From NCBI GenBank assembly GCA_041600415.1, contig JBFIKF010000006.1, positions 62,001 to 126,000 on the forward strand: DNA of 64,000 nt, read 5' to 3'. Below the pieces are notes generated by a model, which did no database searches, was not told the origin of the DNA, and was given only the letters and a program-made list of their open reading frames with translations. The translations under genes and the position numbers were made by a program. This document shows positions 1-5,652 of this stretch, in pieces (the first letter of the stretch is position 1; each line of letters begins with the position of its first letter). The stretch comes from JBFJKD01 sp041600415 (lineage in GTDB: Bacteria; Pseudomonadota; Gammaproteobacteria; Pseudomonadales; Porticoccaceae).

Positions 1-44
1 CCGAGCAGGAGGACTAACAACGATCGCAGTTTATGGATTCTCAA
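1..44 (-). CDS. 5' end of an ICE conjugation-region gene (partial, TTG start)
   Basis: A good ribosome binding site, AGGAGG, lies six bases before a TTG on the minus strand at 44. The frame reads Met-Arg-Ile-His-Lys-Leu-Arg-Ser-Leu-Leu-Val-Leu-Leu-Leu and is still open at the window edge. A basic start followed by a leucine-rich run looks like a signal peptide or first membrane segment. It overlaps the end of the transglycosylase gene by 14 bases, as expected for translationally coupled genes of this conjugation module. Only 14 codons are visible, so the product cannot be named. Confidence 0.55.
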   Translation of the reverse strand, partial: MRIHKLRSLLVLLL

Positions 45-591
45 GGCGTACCTCCTGTGGTATCTCGGTCAACCGCATCCAGTGCGCCTTGACCCGCTGA
101 CCATAGCGATCCGCTCGGGCAGGATCGTTAGGTGCGTGATAGCAGCCGGCGCTTTGAATCCAGTGGGCGTGCTCGACAAAGCAGTCGCGTAGGATCGCAG
201 CGGCCACGCGCAGATTGTGGTAGGGTTCCAACGCCTGCCAGGATGAGCCCAAGGCCGAACGGTGAAATCGCCAGCTGATTTGCATCAGCCCGATATCCAC
301 CGACGTTTTGGTTTCCGTCAACGCCGACTGCAGTGCTCGCCATGCCACCTGGCGCGACGGGAAATAGTGCCCTTCCCCATCAATATTGAGAGCCCACGGC
401 CAGGGGCGAAACTCTCCATCGCTGAGTGAGCTTTGTCCGCTCTCGGTCAAGGCCACCGCGTAAAGCAAACCCGGAGGCAGGCCGTATTCGATCGCGACTT
501 GCTGATACCCCACTGGCACGGATTGCGACGTCACAGCCGTCGACCACCACAGCAAACCGTTGACGCAAGCTATGATCGGCCAATTCGCCAT
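31..591 (-). CDS. ICE lytic transglycosylase (SLT domain)
   Basis: Predicted periplasmic peptidoglycan lyase that would open the cell wall for the conjugation machine. The 186-residue protein starts with a hydrophobic N-terminus, probably a signal peptide. It has the SLT-fold signature LLYAVALTESG with the likely catalytic Glu at about residue 50, then DIGLMQISW near residue 100 and an LxxAAxIL helix, all typical of goose-lysozyme-like transglycosylases. It follows the TIGR03759 gene by 12 bases and overlaps the next gene, the usual order in SPI-7/PFGI-1-type ICEs. The family is clear; the role in transfer is inferred from context. Confidence 0.85.
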   Translation of the reverse strand: MANWPIIACVNGLLWWSTAVTSQSVPVGYQQVAIEYGLPPGLLYAVALTESGQSSLSDGEFRPWPWALNIDGEGHYFPSRQVAWRALQSALTETKTSVDIGLMQISWRFHRSALGSSWQALEPYHNLRVAAAILRDCFVEHAHWIQSAGCYHAPNDPARADRYGQRVKAHWMRLTEIPQEVRLENP

Positions 592-603
592 GACCGATGC
601 CCG

Positions 604-1422
604 CTAGAAACGTGATACCGGCAAGGGCGTCAAGCGATCGTCCCGCCGCAGTATCAGTACGGGCAAATCGTGTCCTTGTAAGCCCGTGTGTGCGGAGACC
701 TTACCTAACGCACCGGCGTCGATGTTCAGGGTAATCTTGTGCTCACTCACCCATTGGGGATCGATCTGTTTCGAGGCCGCCCAGTCGCGTATGCGGGATT
801 CCTCACCGGCAAATACATCGATCAGGTACAGATCAATGCCGGAGAACTGTGTGATCTGGCTGACCAATCGCTCCAGCACCGCATCACAAGTGGGGCATTG
901 GGTATCTGTAAAGAACAACACCCGGTCCGACGACTGCCAGACGAATTTTCCAGCCAGACCTGAATCCGGCTTGGTGGACGCTGCAACACCCGGGTCGATC
1001 AATAAACCGTTGGGGAACAGACGCCGCTGGGCGTCGTCGTAAGCCCGCTGAAACGCCAGGATACGCTCGGCATCGTCTCGCATCATCACTGCCCATTGTT
1101 CAGCGTAGCGCCGACGCTCATCGGCACTACGGGCCTGGATGCCCAGCACTTCGAGAGGTGACAAGGTCGCAGGACTCACGCTGCCCCGGATACCCTGCAG
1201 CAAGGATTGGTAACGCTGCCATTCCGATTCATCTAATCCCCACTGGTCAGCACGAAACCTCTGAGAGTCGATACGTTCTGTTGCAGATTGCTCGATCGCC
1301 AGTGTGTTCGAAGATGGTGATTCTGCTGCCTGTCGGGTATCCGCGTTAACAGGCAACGTGACGCAAAGCCAGAACCCGATTAATGCGATGGCAGGCTTTC
1401 TCATGCGATGCTCAATGGTCAT
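604..1422 (-). CDS. TIGR03759 family ICE protein with thioredoxin-like CPTC motif
   Basis: Conserved protein of the type G conjugation module. A signal peptide is visible (RKPAIALIGFWLCVTLPVNA). The middle is charged and helical. The C-terminal part reads RVLFFTDTQCPTCDAVLERL, with a CxxC pair at about residues 176 and 179, which looks like a thioredoxin or DsbC-like fold. That suggests a periplasmic role in disulfide handling of pilus or mating-pair proteins, but the function of the family is not established. The start overlaps the end of the preceding small gene by 11 bases; a second in-frame Met 18 bases downstream is also possible. Confidence 0.82.
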   Translation of the reverse strand: MTIEHRMRKPAIALIGFWLCVTLPVNADTRQAAESPSSNTLAIEQSATERIDSQRFRADQWGLDESEWQRYQSLLQGIRGSVSPATLSPLEVLGIQARSADERRRYAEQWAVMMRDDAERILAFQRAYDDAQRRLFPNGLLIDPGVAASTKPDSGLAGKFVWQSSDRVLFFTDTQCPTCDAVLERLVSQITQFSGIDLYLIDVFAGEESRIRDWAASKQIDPQWVSEHKITLNIDAGALGKVSAHTGLQGHDLPVLILRRDDRLTPLPVSRF

Positions 1423-1639
1423 CTTGGTTGACCTGTTGATCGATGGGCACGGTCAGATCACGCTGAATGATCAGCTGATACTCCTGATCACAAACACGCA
1501 CGGAGCATTCTCGATCGTCTATCTGATCGCCGATCGAAACCGCCTCATTTTCAGCACCCGATTCCGGATCAACGTGCCGGGACTCAGCACCCAAAAACCA
1601 TGCGGTAACAAAAACGATGGCAATGACAAAGGCCTCCAT
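1412..1639 (-). CDS. small membrane-anchored ICE protein, unknown function
   Basis: A 75-residue protein with one N-terminal hydrophobic segment (about residues 4-17, AFVIAIVFVTAWFLGA) followed by an acidic tail that contains two cysteines (ECSVRVCDQEY). It sits tightly between the PilL-like gene and the TIGR03759 gene, overlapping both, so it is very probably translated. I do not recognise a domain. Position and size match the small hypothetical proteins often found at this point of PFGI-1-type conjugation clusters. Confidence 0.65.
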   Translation of the reverse strand: MEAFVIAIVFVTAWFLGAESRHVDPESGAENEAVSIGDQIDDRECSVRVCDQEYQLIIQRDLTVPIDQQVNQDDH

Positions 1640-2133
1640 TACTGCGCACCTCCCGTCACATTGGGGACGGAACTATCCGCGCAACGCTCGAACGCAATGA
1701 GGCGGTGCACGGGATCCTGGATGAGATGAAAAGCAGGACCGATCATAAGTCCCATCACGGTTTGAAGTGGCATGGGCTCAAAGCGGCGATGCACCGCCGG
1801 CAGTGGCAGCGCCAGCATGGCTTTCGCCTCCTCCGACAGCAAAGCATCGGCCGCCAGGCGATAGCCGGAATCTCGCAACATCCAGTGGAGGGCCTGCCCC
1901 ACACTGTCGATGTCACCTGGAATCGTGATCGCTCTCGCCACCGATAACAGATCCCGCTGCCCGGTGGTCGGCTGAGCGGCCATCACTGAATAGCGACCCG
2001 TTTGGGTCAGCGTGGTCATTGTTGTGACGGGCCGCTCTGCCGCCACTACCGAATGGCTCCCTACGGCAGCACCAGAGCAGCACACCAGTATCGTTAGTAG
2101 GCGAGGGATTCCGTGATGTTTAAACGAAGACAT
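1639..2133 (-). CDS. pilL: PilL N-terminal domain-like ICE protein (TIGR03748 type)
   Basis: First gene of the visible conjugation module. The 164-residue protein has a signal peptide (LLTILVCCSGAAVG, cleaved near VVAA). It then shows the PilL/PilN-secretin-like region with SVGQALHWMLRDSGYRL and PLPAVHRRFEPMPLQTVMGLMIGPAFHLIQDPVHRLIAF, which is characteristic of the conjugative-transfer PilL family. It is likely periplasmic or outer-membrane associated and may dock the mating-pair apparatus. A TGAGG ribosome binding site precedes the ATG. The 115 bases upstream, before the internal recombinase gene, probably hold its promoter, but I could not single one out. Confidence 0.82.
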   Translation of the reverse strand: MSSFKHHGIPRLLTILVCCSGAAVGSHSVVAAERPVTTMTTLTQTGRYSVMAAQPTTGQRDLLSVARAITIPGDIDSVGQALHWMLRDSGYRLAADALLSEEAKAMLALPLPAVHRRFEPMPLQTVMGLMIGPAFHLIQDPVHRLIAFERCADSSVPNVTGGAQ

Positions 2134-2248
2134 GTTTTGGCCTCAATCGTGATGAATGGCATCATGATCGCCAAGTGATCTTCTGGCGTGAATGGTTAAT
2201 CCGTTCCGTGTGCGTCAGGCTTTCTCTGAGACCTCTCTTTAGCCACAA

Positions 2249-3115
2249 TTATCGACCTATATATACCGCTACGATCTGTGGGCGCTCATGCCCCAGTTCC
2301 TGGCTGATGATCAGCCGGGCGTCTTGATCCCTCTGTCGTTGCTCTGGTGTGAGCATTGATACCGCAGGGCCACCTGCCGCTGGTGCCTTCCTGCCGACCA
2401 ACGCCTGGTAACGGCTCTGTGCATAGGCGTGGCGCAGGCCATGCATCTTAGAAAGCCCAGCCCGGGCGGTCTCGGCTTCGTAAACCCGCAGCTGCTGACG
2501 GTAGTTCTTGGCACTGGGGATCAGCGACCCCCTCCCTGCCAACCGGTGCGCCCGATCCAGCACCTCCCGTTGCTTTACCGTCCGGATCGGGATGACGCGT
2601 TCCTTGCCCCCCTTGGTCCAACTGGCTTTCAGTCGGAGTTGTTCGCCTTCGTCGGCAAAGTGCGGTATGAACTTGATTGCCTCCTCGCGACGCAAGCCAA
2701 ACACTTCTTGCAGCTCCAGGCTCAGACGAATGTAAGGATCCCGCACCCTGTCCAGCCCCTGTGCATCAAGGATTTTAGCTTTTGAGGTGTTGGTCACGAA
2801 CTGCCGGTTCGGAATGCCGTAATGATCGTTGGAGCGGGCCACGACATTCTGCCGGTTGACTTTCTGGGCCCACCAGCGGATGACGGCCAGCCGGTTCTTC
2901 ATGGCCCCGGCTGACAATGCCTCGCTCTGCCAACGCTTGACCAAGGCCTCGATATGTTTGGGTTTTAGTGACTGCGCGCTCATATGGCGGTACCCCAACT
3001 CGTGCAGCTGGTCGGCGATCTGTGTCAACAGCCGCTCCCGGTCGCGCTGGGTGGTAAAACTGCCGTCTTTGTTGCGTCGGCACATCTGTTTAAGTTGGTA
3101 GTTTAGATCTCGCAT
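2249..3115 (-). CDS. internal ICE tyrosine recombinase (integrase domain-containing protein)
   Basis: A 288-residue protein, distinct from the P4-type integrase at the att end. From the ATG at 3115 the N-terminal half (MRDLNYQLKQMCRRNKDG, then TQIADQLHELGYRHM) is a SAM-like DNA-binding domain. The C-terminal half carries the tyrosine-recombinase residues: Arg142 or 143 in FGLRREEAIKF, His225/Arg228 in HGLRHAYAQSRY, His276 in LGHERP and Tyr285 in AVYIGR. All catalytic positions look present, so it may be active. A TTG at 3151 extends the frame, but the ATG fits the family better. The ribosome binding site is weak. Upstream lies the long structured non-coding region. The native substrate is unknown. 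Confidence 0.8.
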   Translation of the reverse strand: MRDLNYQLKQMCRRNKDGSFTTQRDRERLLTQIADQLHELGYRHMSAQSLKPKHIEALVKRWQSEALSAGAMKNRLAVIRWWAQKVNRQNVVARSNDHYGIPNRQFVTNTSKAKILDAQGLDRVRDPYIRLSLELQEVFGLRREEAIKFIPHFADEGEQLRLKASWTKGGKERVIPIRTVKQREVLDRAHRLAGRGSLIPSAKNYRQQLRVYEAETARAGLSKMHGLRHAYAQSRYQALVGRKAPAAGGPAVSMLTPEQRQRDQDARLIISQELGHERPQIVAVYIGR

Positions 3116-3189
3116 CGTGTTCTCACAGCTTGGTAAGTGTTTCTGACCCAACCGGTGGCCGTAGCCATCCAGTCCCGCTTACGCGGTGC

Positions 3190-3302
3190 AGTCAGGGGAC
3201 ACTACTCCCCGTCGACCTAAAGTTGCCTGGTCTAGGCAACGCCGGTTTTTCCCGGAGGGAACAGGTCCGGCGTGGACCAACATGCCCGTTCGGGCGGTTT
3301 TT
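3190..3302 (+). ncRNA. candidate small structured RNA ending in an intrinsic terminator
   Basis: On the plus strand four hairpins follow each other: GGGG/CCCC (3195-3210), a perfect 7-bp GTTGCCT/AGGCAAC stem (3222-3240), GCCGG/CCGGC (3241-3271, with GGTCC/GGACC as an alternative pairing), then GCCCG-tt-CGGGC followed by GG and five T (3284-3302). The last is a textbook terminator shape. The transcript would be about 110 nt and antisense to the leader of the internal recombinase gene. No strong promoter could be picked out, so this is a structural suggestion only. Confidence 0.35.
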
Positions 3303-3513
3303 GAGTGTGGTGAAATCACCTCCTTTCAGTTGTGTGGAGAACCTCCACGGTTAGTGGAAAATGAACATCGACGATGCTGCCAATGGCAGGCGTCTGCGTT
3401 CGTGGATAAAAACAGGGCGATGCCTGGGGAAATGAACCCTATGAGTGGTTCGGTTTGGAAGAGGGATCCACGGCTGTCGCCGTGCGCTTTGCAGGATCCG
3501 TTAGCGCTTTGGT

Positions 3514-3533
3514 GCCACTGTACCCGCAGTGGC
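3514..3533. repeat. GCCACT hairpin, copy 1
   Basis: A perfect 7-bp stem GCCACTG/CAGTGGC with a 6-base loop (tacccg). The same stem-loop design with 6-base loops recurs at 3846-3865 and 5619-5638, each time flanked by T before and CA after. Confidence 0.6.
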
Positions 3534-3630
3534 CACGGTTATGTTCCGTTGAGGGCGCCAGTATCCTTGGTCATCACTGGCTTTGCACTGCAGAATTCCT
3601 ACGCCTGCGTACGCTATTTCGGGTGCCGGC

Positions 3631-3671
3631 GCCCTCGTCACTACCCAGCTTCGCTTGCCAGTGACGAGGGC
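3631..3671. repeat. perfect 12-bp inverted repeat, 17-base loop
   Basis: GCCCTCGTCACT at 3631-3642 is the exact reverse complement of 3660-3671. It is the longest perfect inverted repeat in the gene-free region and lies in no credible gene. An inverted repeat of this size in an ICE intergenic region is compatible with an origin of transfer or a recombination site, but the relaxase gene is not in the window and no nic consensus was recognised. Confidence 0.55.
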
Positions 3672-3845
3672 TTCGTTCGCGTCAACCACCACGCCAGGTC
3701 TGCGACCTGTCATGAACGTTAAGCAGCCAGGGTTGTTCGCGGTGCGGTTACAGTGGAACCATGGCCAAAACGTCAGGTAGAGGCGGTGTGGCATTTTCGG
3801 GGGAAGTCGGGATTGCACGGGACGGCAGGCGGGAACGGCAGAGGT

Positions 3846-3865
3846 GCCACTTTATCCCAAGTGGC
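3846..3865. repeat. GCCACT hairpin, copy 2
   Basis: Perfect GCCACTT/AAGTGGC stem with the 6-base loop tatccc, starting 31 bases beyond the stop codon of the DUF6573-like gene. The last stem base pair differs from copies 1 and 3 on both sides (T-A instead of G-C), so the change is compensated and the pairing is kept. Confidence 0.6.
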
Positions 3866-3895
3866 CAGGGCAAGGAGCCGATGCAATCGGCGACG

Positions 3896-4321
3896 TTAAT
3901 CTTCGTTCGGCAGCATGATCGTGACGACCGGTTCACCGGCATCGCCAGGGCCAACCATCAGTTTCAAGCTCACCTCTTCAGCTTCCGTTGAACGCCCGTC
4001 TTTCGGCACGCGATACAACGAGAACGGCAGCCGATCACCAGGAGCTGTAGCCGTTCGAATGGCGTAGAACGCCATAAACAGCACAACCCACAAACGACCG
4101 GACTCGTCCTGCTGTACCTGGAAGCGGTTATCCCGCTCTGTCCAGTCTACGCAATCACACCAAGCGGTGTGGGTAAGTGCGACTGGCCATTTGAAGCCTG
4201 CCTCACGTGCCATAGCGGTGACATCGATCAGGATGCCATCTTCGATAGCCTGTGCACGACTGTAACTTGCGACGACAGGACCGAAGACATCTTCCAACGA
4301 CTTGTGCTCTGAATTCTTCAT
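3896..4321 (-). CDS. DUF6573-like ICE protein
   Basis: A 141-residue soluble protein with the features YSRAQAIEDGILIDVTAMAREAGFKWPVALTHTAW near the N-terminus and RLWVVLFMAFYAIRTA followed by LPFSLYRVPKDG. I associate these with the DUF6573 family, small proteins common on plasmids and ICEs. No catalytic motif is evident and the function is unknown. The ATG at 4321 follows GGGAG at a normal distance; that site is in turn paired in a leader hairpin. The gene lies downstream of radC with its own leader, so it may be translated under separate control. Confidence 0.65.
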   Translation of the reverse strand: MKNSEHKSLEDVFGPVVASYSRAQAIEDGILIDVTAMAREAGFKWPVALTHTAWCDCVDWTERDNRFQVQQDESGRLWVVLFMAFYAIRTATAPGDRLPFSLYRVPKDGRSTEAEEVSLKLMVGPGDAGEPVVTIMLPNED

Positions 4322-4400
4322 AAGGTTTCTCCCTGGAGAAATGAATTAATAAATTCAGGGAGCACCTCCTTCCCATTGGGGAAGAAGACTCCCCAATGGG
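4322..4400 (-). promoter_or_regulatory. two-hairpin 5' leader (radC-motif-like), copy for the DUF6573-like gene
   Basis: Read on the minus strand: a perfect 10-bp hairpin CCCATTGGGG/CCCCAATGGG (4372-4400, 9-base loop), then AAGGAGGTG, then a CTCCCTG/CAGGGAG stem (4329-4335 with 4356-4362) that holds the ribosome binding site just ahead of the ATG. The same two-hairpin layout precedes radC and the DUF3577 gene. It resembles the published radC RNA motif, known from 5' leaders of radC and other ICE genes; assignment is from layout, not from a covariance search. Confidence 0.6.
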
Positions 4401-4414
4401 TTGATTGAATGGAT

Positions 4415-4930
4415 TCACAGTAATCCGCGCTCGGCGAAGGAAACTGATTCCCCCACCGTGACCACAAAGTGATCCAGTACGCGAATATCAACGAGTGCCA
4501 GCGCCTCTTTTAAGCGCCGGGTAATCGCTTCGTCCGCGTGACTGGGCTCAGCGACACCACTCGGGTGGTTGTGAAAAAACATTACCGCTGCCGCGTTAAG
4601 CGTCAGCGCCTGTTGCACCACCACGCGGGGGTACACCGAAGCGCCGTCAATGGTTCCCTGGAACAACTCTGCGGCTTCGATTACCCGATGCTGGTTATCC
4701 AGGTACACACAACCAAAGACCTCTGCTTTGCGTTCAGCCAACAACATCCGCAAGTAATCACGGGTGTGGTTGGGACTCGGTAACTCAAGGCCCGGCTGGT
4801 GCAGGTCCTGCAAGACGGCAAACGCCAACTGCAACAGGGATTGCTTTTCAGGATCGTTTAACGACGCCATGCGAATGGCCGCAAAACGGTTTTTAGGAAT
4901 CACCCGAGAGGGTGAGGATTTGGAAGCCAT
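4415..4930 (-). CDS. radC: RadC-family JAMM/MPN protein
   Basis: A 171-residue mobile-element RadC protein. The C-terminal two thirds are the MPN/JAMM domain with the metal-binding motif FFHNHPSG (His120, His122, Ser124) and a downstream Asp133 (SHADEAI), preceded by EVFGCVYLDNQHRVI. The N-terminal helix-hairpin-helix region of chromosomal RadC is missing, as is usual for ICE and phage copies. The old DNA-repair role of RadC is doubtful; a role tied to mobile DNA is more likely but not defined. The ATG at 4930 follows AGGAGACC, which is locked in a leader hairpin. Confidence 0.9.
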   Translation of the reverse strand: MASKSSPSRVIPKNRFAAIRMASLNDPEKQSLLQLAFAVLQDLHQPGLELPSPNHTRDYLRMLLAERKAEVFGCVYLDNQHRVIEAAELFQGTIDGASVYPRVVVQQALTLNAAAVMFFHNHPSGVAEPSHADEAITRRLKEALALVDIRVLDHFVVTVGESVSFAERGLL

Positions 4931-4990
4931 GAGCGGTCTCCTTGAAGAGTCGAGGAGACCTGCCCGGCAAGGGAGAATCTCCCTCGCTGG
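4931..4990 (-). promoter_or_regulatory. radC RNA-motif-like leader of radC
   Basis: On the minus strand the first hairpin (4964-4990) is GGGAG/CTCCC with a 3-base loop, extended by further pairs with one A-C mismatch. The second is a perfect 8-bp stem GGTCTCCT/AGGAGACC (4935-4942 with 4953-4960) whose 3' arm is the Shine-Dalgarno sequence of radC, seven bases before the ATG. Folding would block translation initiation. Layout and gene context match the radC RNA motif. Confidence 0.7.
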
Positions 4991-5000
4991 GTTGAAAGAT

Positions 5001-5024
5001 TGATCGCATCAACAGATGCGATCA
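5001..5024. terminator. hairpin between the DUF3577 gene and radC
   Basis: A 10-bp stem TGATCGCATC/GATGCGATCA with the loop aaca lies 11 bases beyond the DUF3577 stop codon. A run of T follows it on the plus strand; on the minus strand the tail is only AATCTTT. It may work as a weak terminator or processing site between the two genes. Confidence 0.45.
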
Positions 5025-5034
5025 GTTTTTGTCA

Positions 5035-5463
5035 TCAGGCTACGGCGTTGTGGCTCGCAGACGCAGGTGCCGGAAAAGGCTGACCTTCGACTTTGATCCA
5101 ATGAAACCGTAGCAACCGGGATTTCAGACTTATGCCTGTCGTGCCGGCTCGATCACCGTTTTTGAAGATGAAGGTTTCGGCTTGCAAATCACTGAGGTGA
5201 AAACCCACCAGCACTTTAAAGTCAGCTTCCACCGCAGGCATTAGCTGACGCACCAGATCCTTCGCCTCTTCACCCACCACCACGCACTCGAAATGCGTGT
5301 GCTGAACGTTATCGGCTGGCCCTCGTAGCGCCGCGATGGTGACACTGAGAAAGGGGAACCCATTCTCGGGTCTCACTTCGCGAACCCGGTTGAGGTAACC
5401 GATGCCGTGGATATCAAGATCGAAATACTTCGGTTTTTCAGGGGTAGTTTGTCTACTGGTCAT
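5035..5463 (-). CDS. DUF3577 family ICE protein (STY4534-like)
   Basis: A 142-residue protein with KPKYFDLDIHGIGYLNRVREV and PFLSVTIAALRGPADNVQHTHFECVVVGEEAKDLVRQL, then VGFHLSDLQAETFIFKNGDRAG and LRFHWIKVEGQPF. This is the DUF3577 signature, found next to single-strand-binding and replication genes in SPI-7-like ICEs. Its beta-rich pattern is compatible with a single-strand DNA-binding (OB-fold) role, which is inference. The frame is open upstream, but the ATG at 5463 preceded by AAGGAG is the proper start; the upstream part is the structured leader. Confidence 0.83.
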   Translation of the reverse strand: MTSRQTTPEKPKYFDLDIHGIGYLNRVREVRPENGFPFLSVTIAALRGPADNVQHTHFECVVVGEEAKDLVRQLMPAVEADFKVLVGFHLSDLQAETFIFKNGDRAGTTGISLKSRLLRFHWIKVEGQPFPAPASASHNAVA

Positions 5464-5540
5464 AACAGTTTCTCCTTGAACATAATGAAAAGCCGGAGAA
5501 CACAATTCCCTGGCGGGAAAGTGTTTCCCGGCAGGGTGAG
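5464..5540 (-). promoter_or_regulatory. radC-motif-like leader of the DUF3577 gene
   Basis: On the minus strand a 13-position stem with one G-G mismatch and a 3-base loop (GGGAAA/TTTCCC core, arms 5508-5520 and 5524-5536) is followed by TTCTCC/GGAGAA (5470-5475 with 5495-5500), where GGAGAA is the ribosome binding site. The design equals that of the radC and DUF6573-like leaders though the stem sequences differ, so the structure and not the sequence is what is kept. Confidence 0.62.
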
Positions 5541-5618
5541 TAAAATCAGGACAAGCCCTGATACTGGATTGACGGTAAAGCCGCGATGTCACTTGCACAA
5601 TCCGCTGACATCTTCTTT

Positions 5619-5638
5619 GCCACTGAGACCGCAGTGGC
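5619..5638. repeat. GCCACT hairpin, copy 3
   Basis: Perfect GCCACTG/CAGTGGC stem with the loop agaccg, placed 15 bases downstream of the ParM-like stop codon. It is the third member of the family also seen at 3514 and 3846. Confidence 0.6.
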
Positions 5639-5652
5639 CACGTACAAAGCCC

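Larger units (their letters stand above)
3116..3895. other. 780-bp gene-free, hairpin-rich region of the ICE
   Basis: No open frame here has a convincing start, codon pattern or recognisable product. The stretch is instead crowded with inverted repeats: hairpins at 3195-3210 and 3222-3240, a terminator-like hairpin at 3284-3302, GTGGAG/CTCCAC at 3334-3348, GCCACTG/CAGTGGC at 3514-3533, a perfect 12-bp repeat at 3631-3642/3660-3671, and GCCACTT/AAGTGGC at 3846-3865. The region separates the internal recombinase from the DUF6573-like gene. It may hold non-coding RNA, a transfer origin or recombination sites; which of these applies is not decided by the sequence alone. Confidence 0.6.

Noticed and set aside
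3179..3283. 34-codon minus-strand frame beginning MLVHAGPVPSGKNRR
   Set aside because: The perfect Shine-Dalgarno sequence upstream is over 30 bases away and a hairpin stands directly before the ATG; it overlaps the candidate small RNA. Kept open only as a weak possibility.
3501..3818. Minus-strand frame of 105 codons in the gene-free ICE region
   Set aside because: It runs through two inverted repeats, has no ribosome binding site and shows low-quality, Trp/Pro-rich translation; structured non-coding DNA explains it better.
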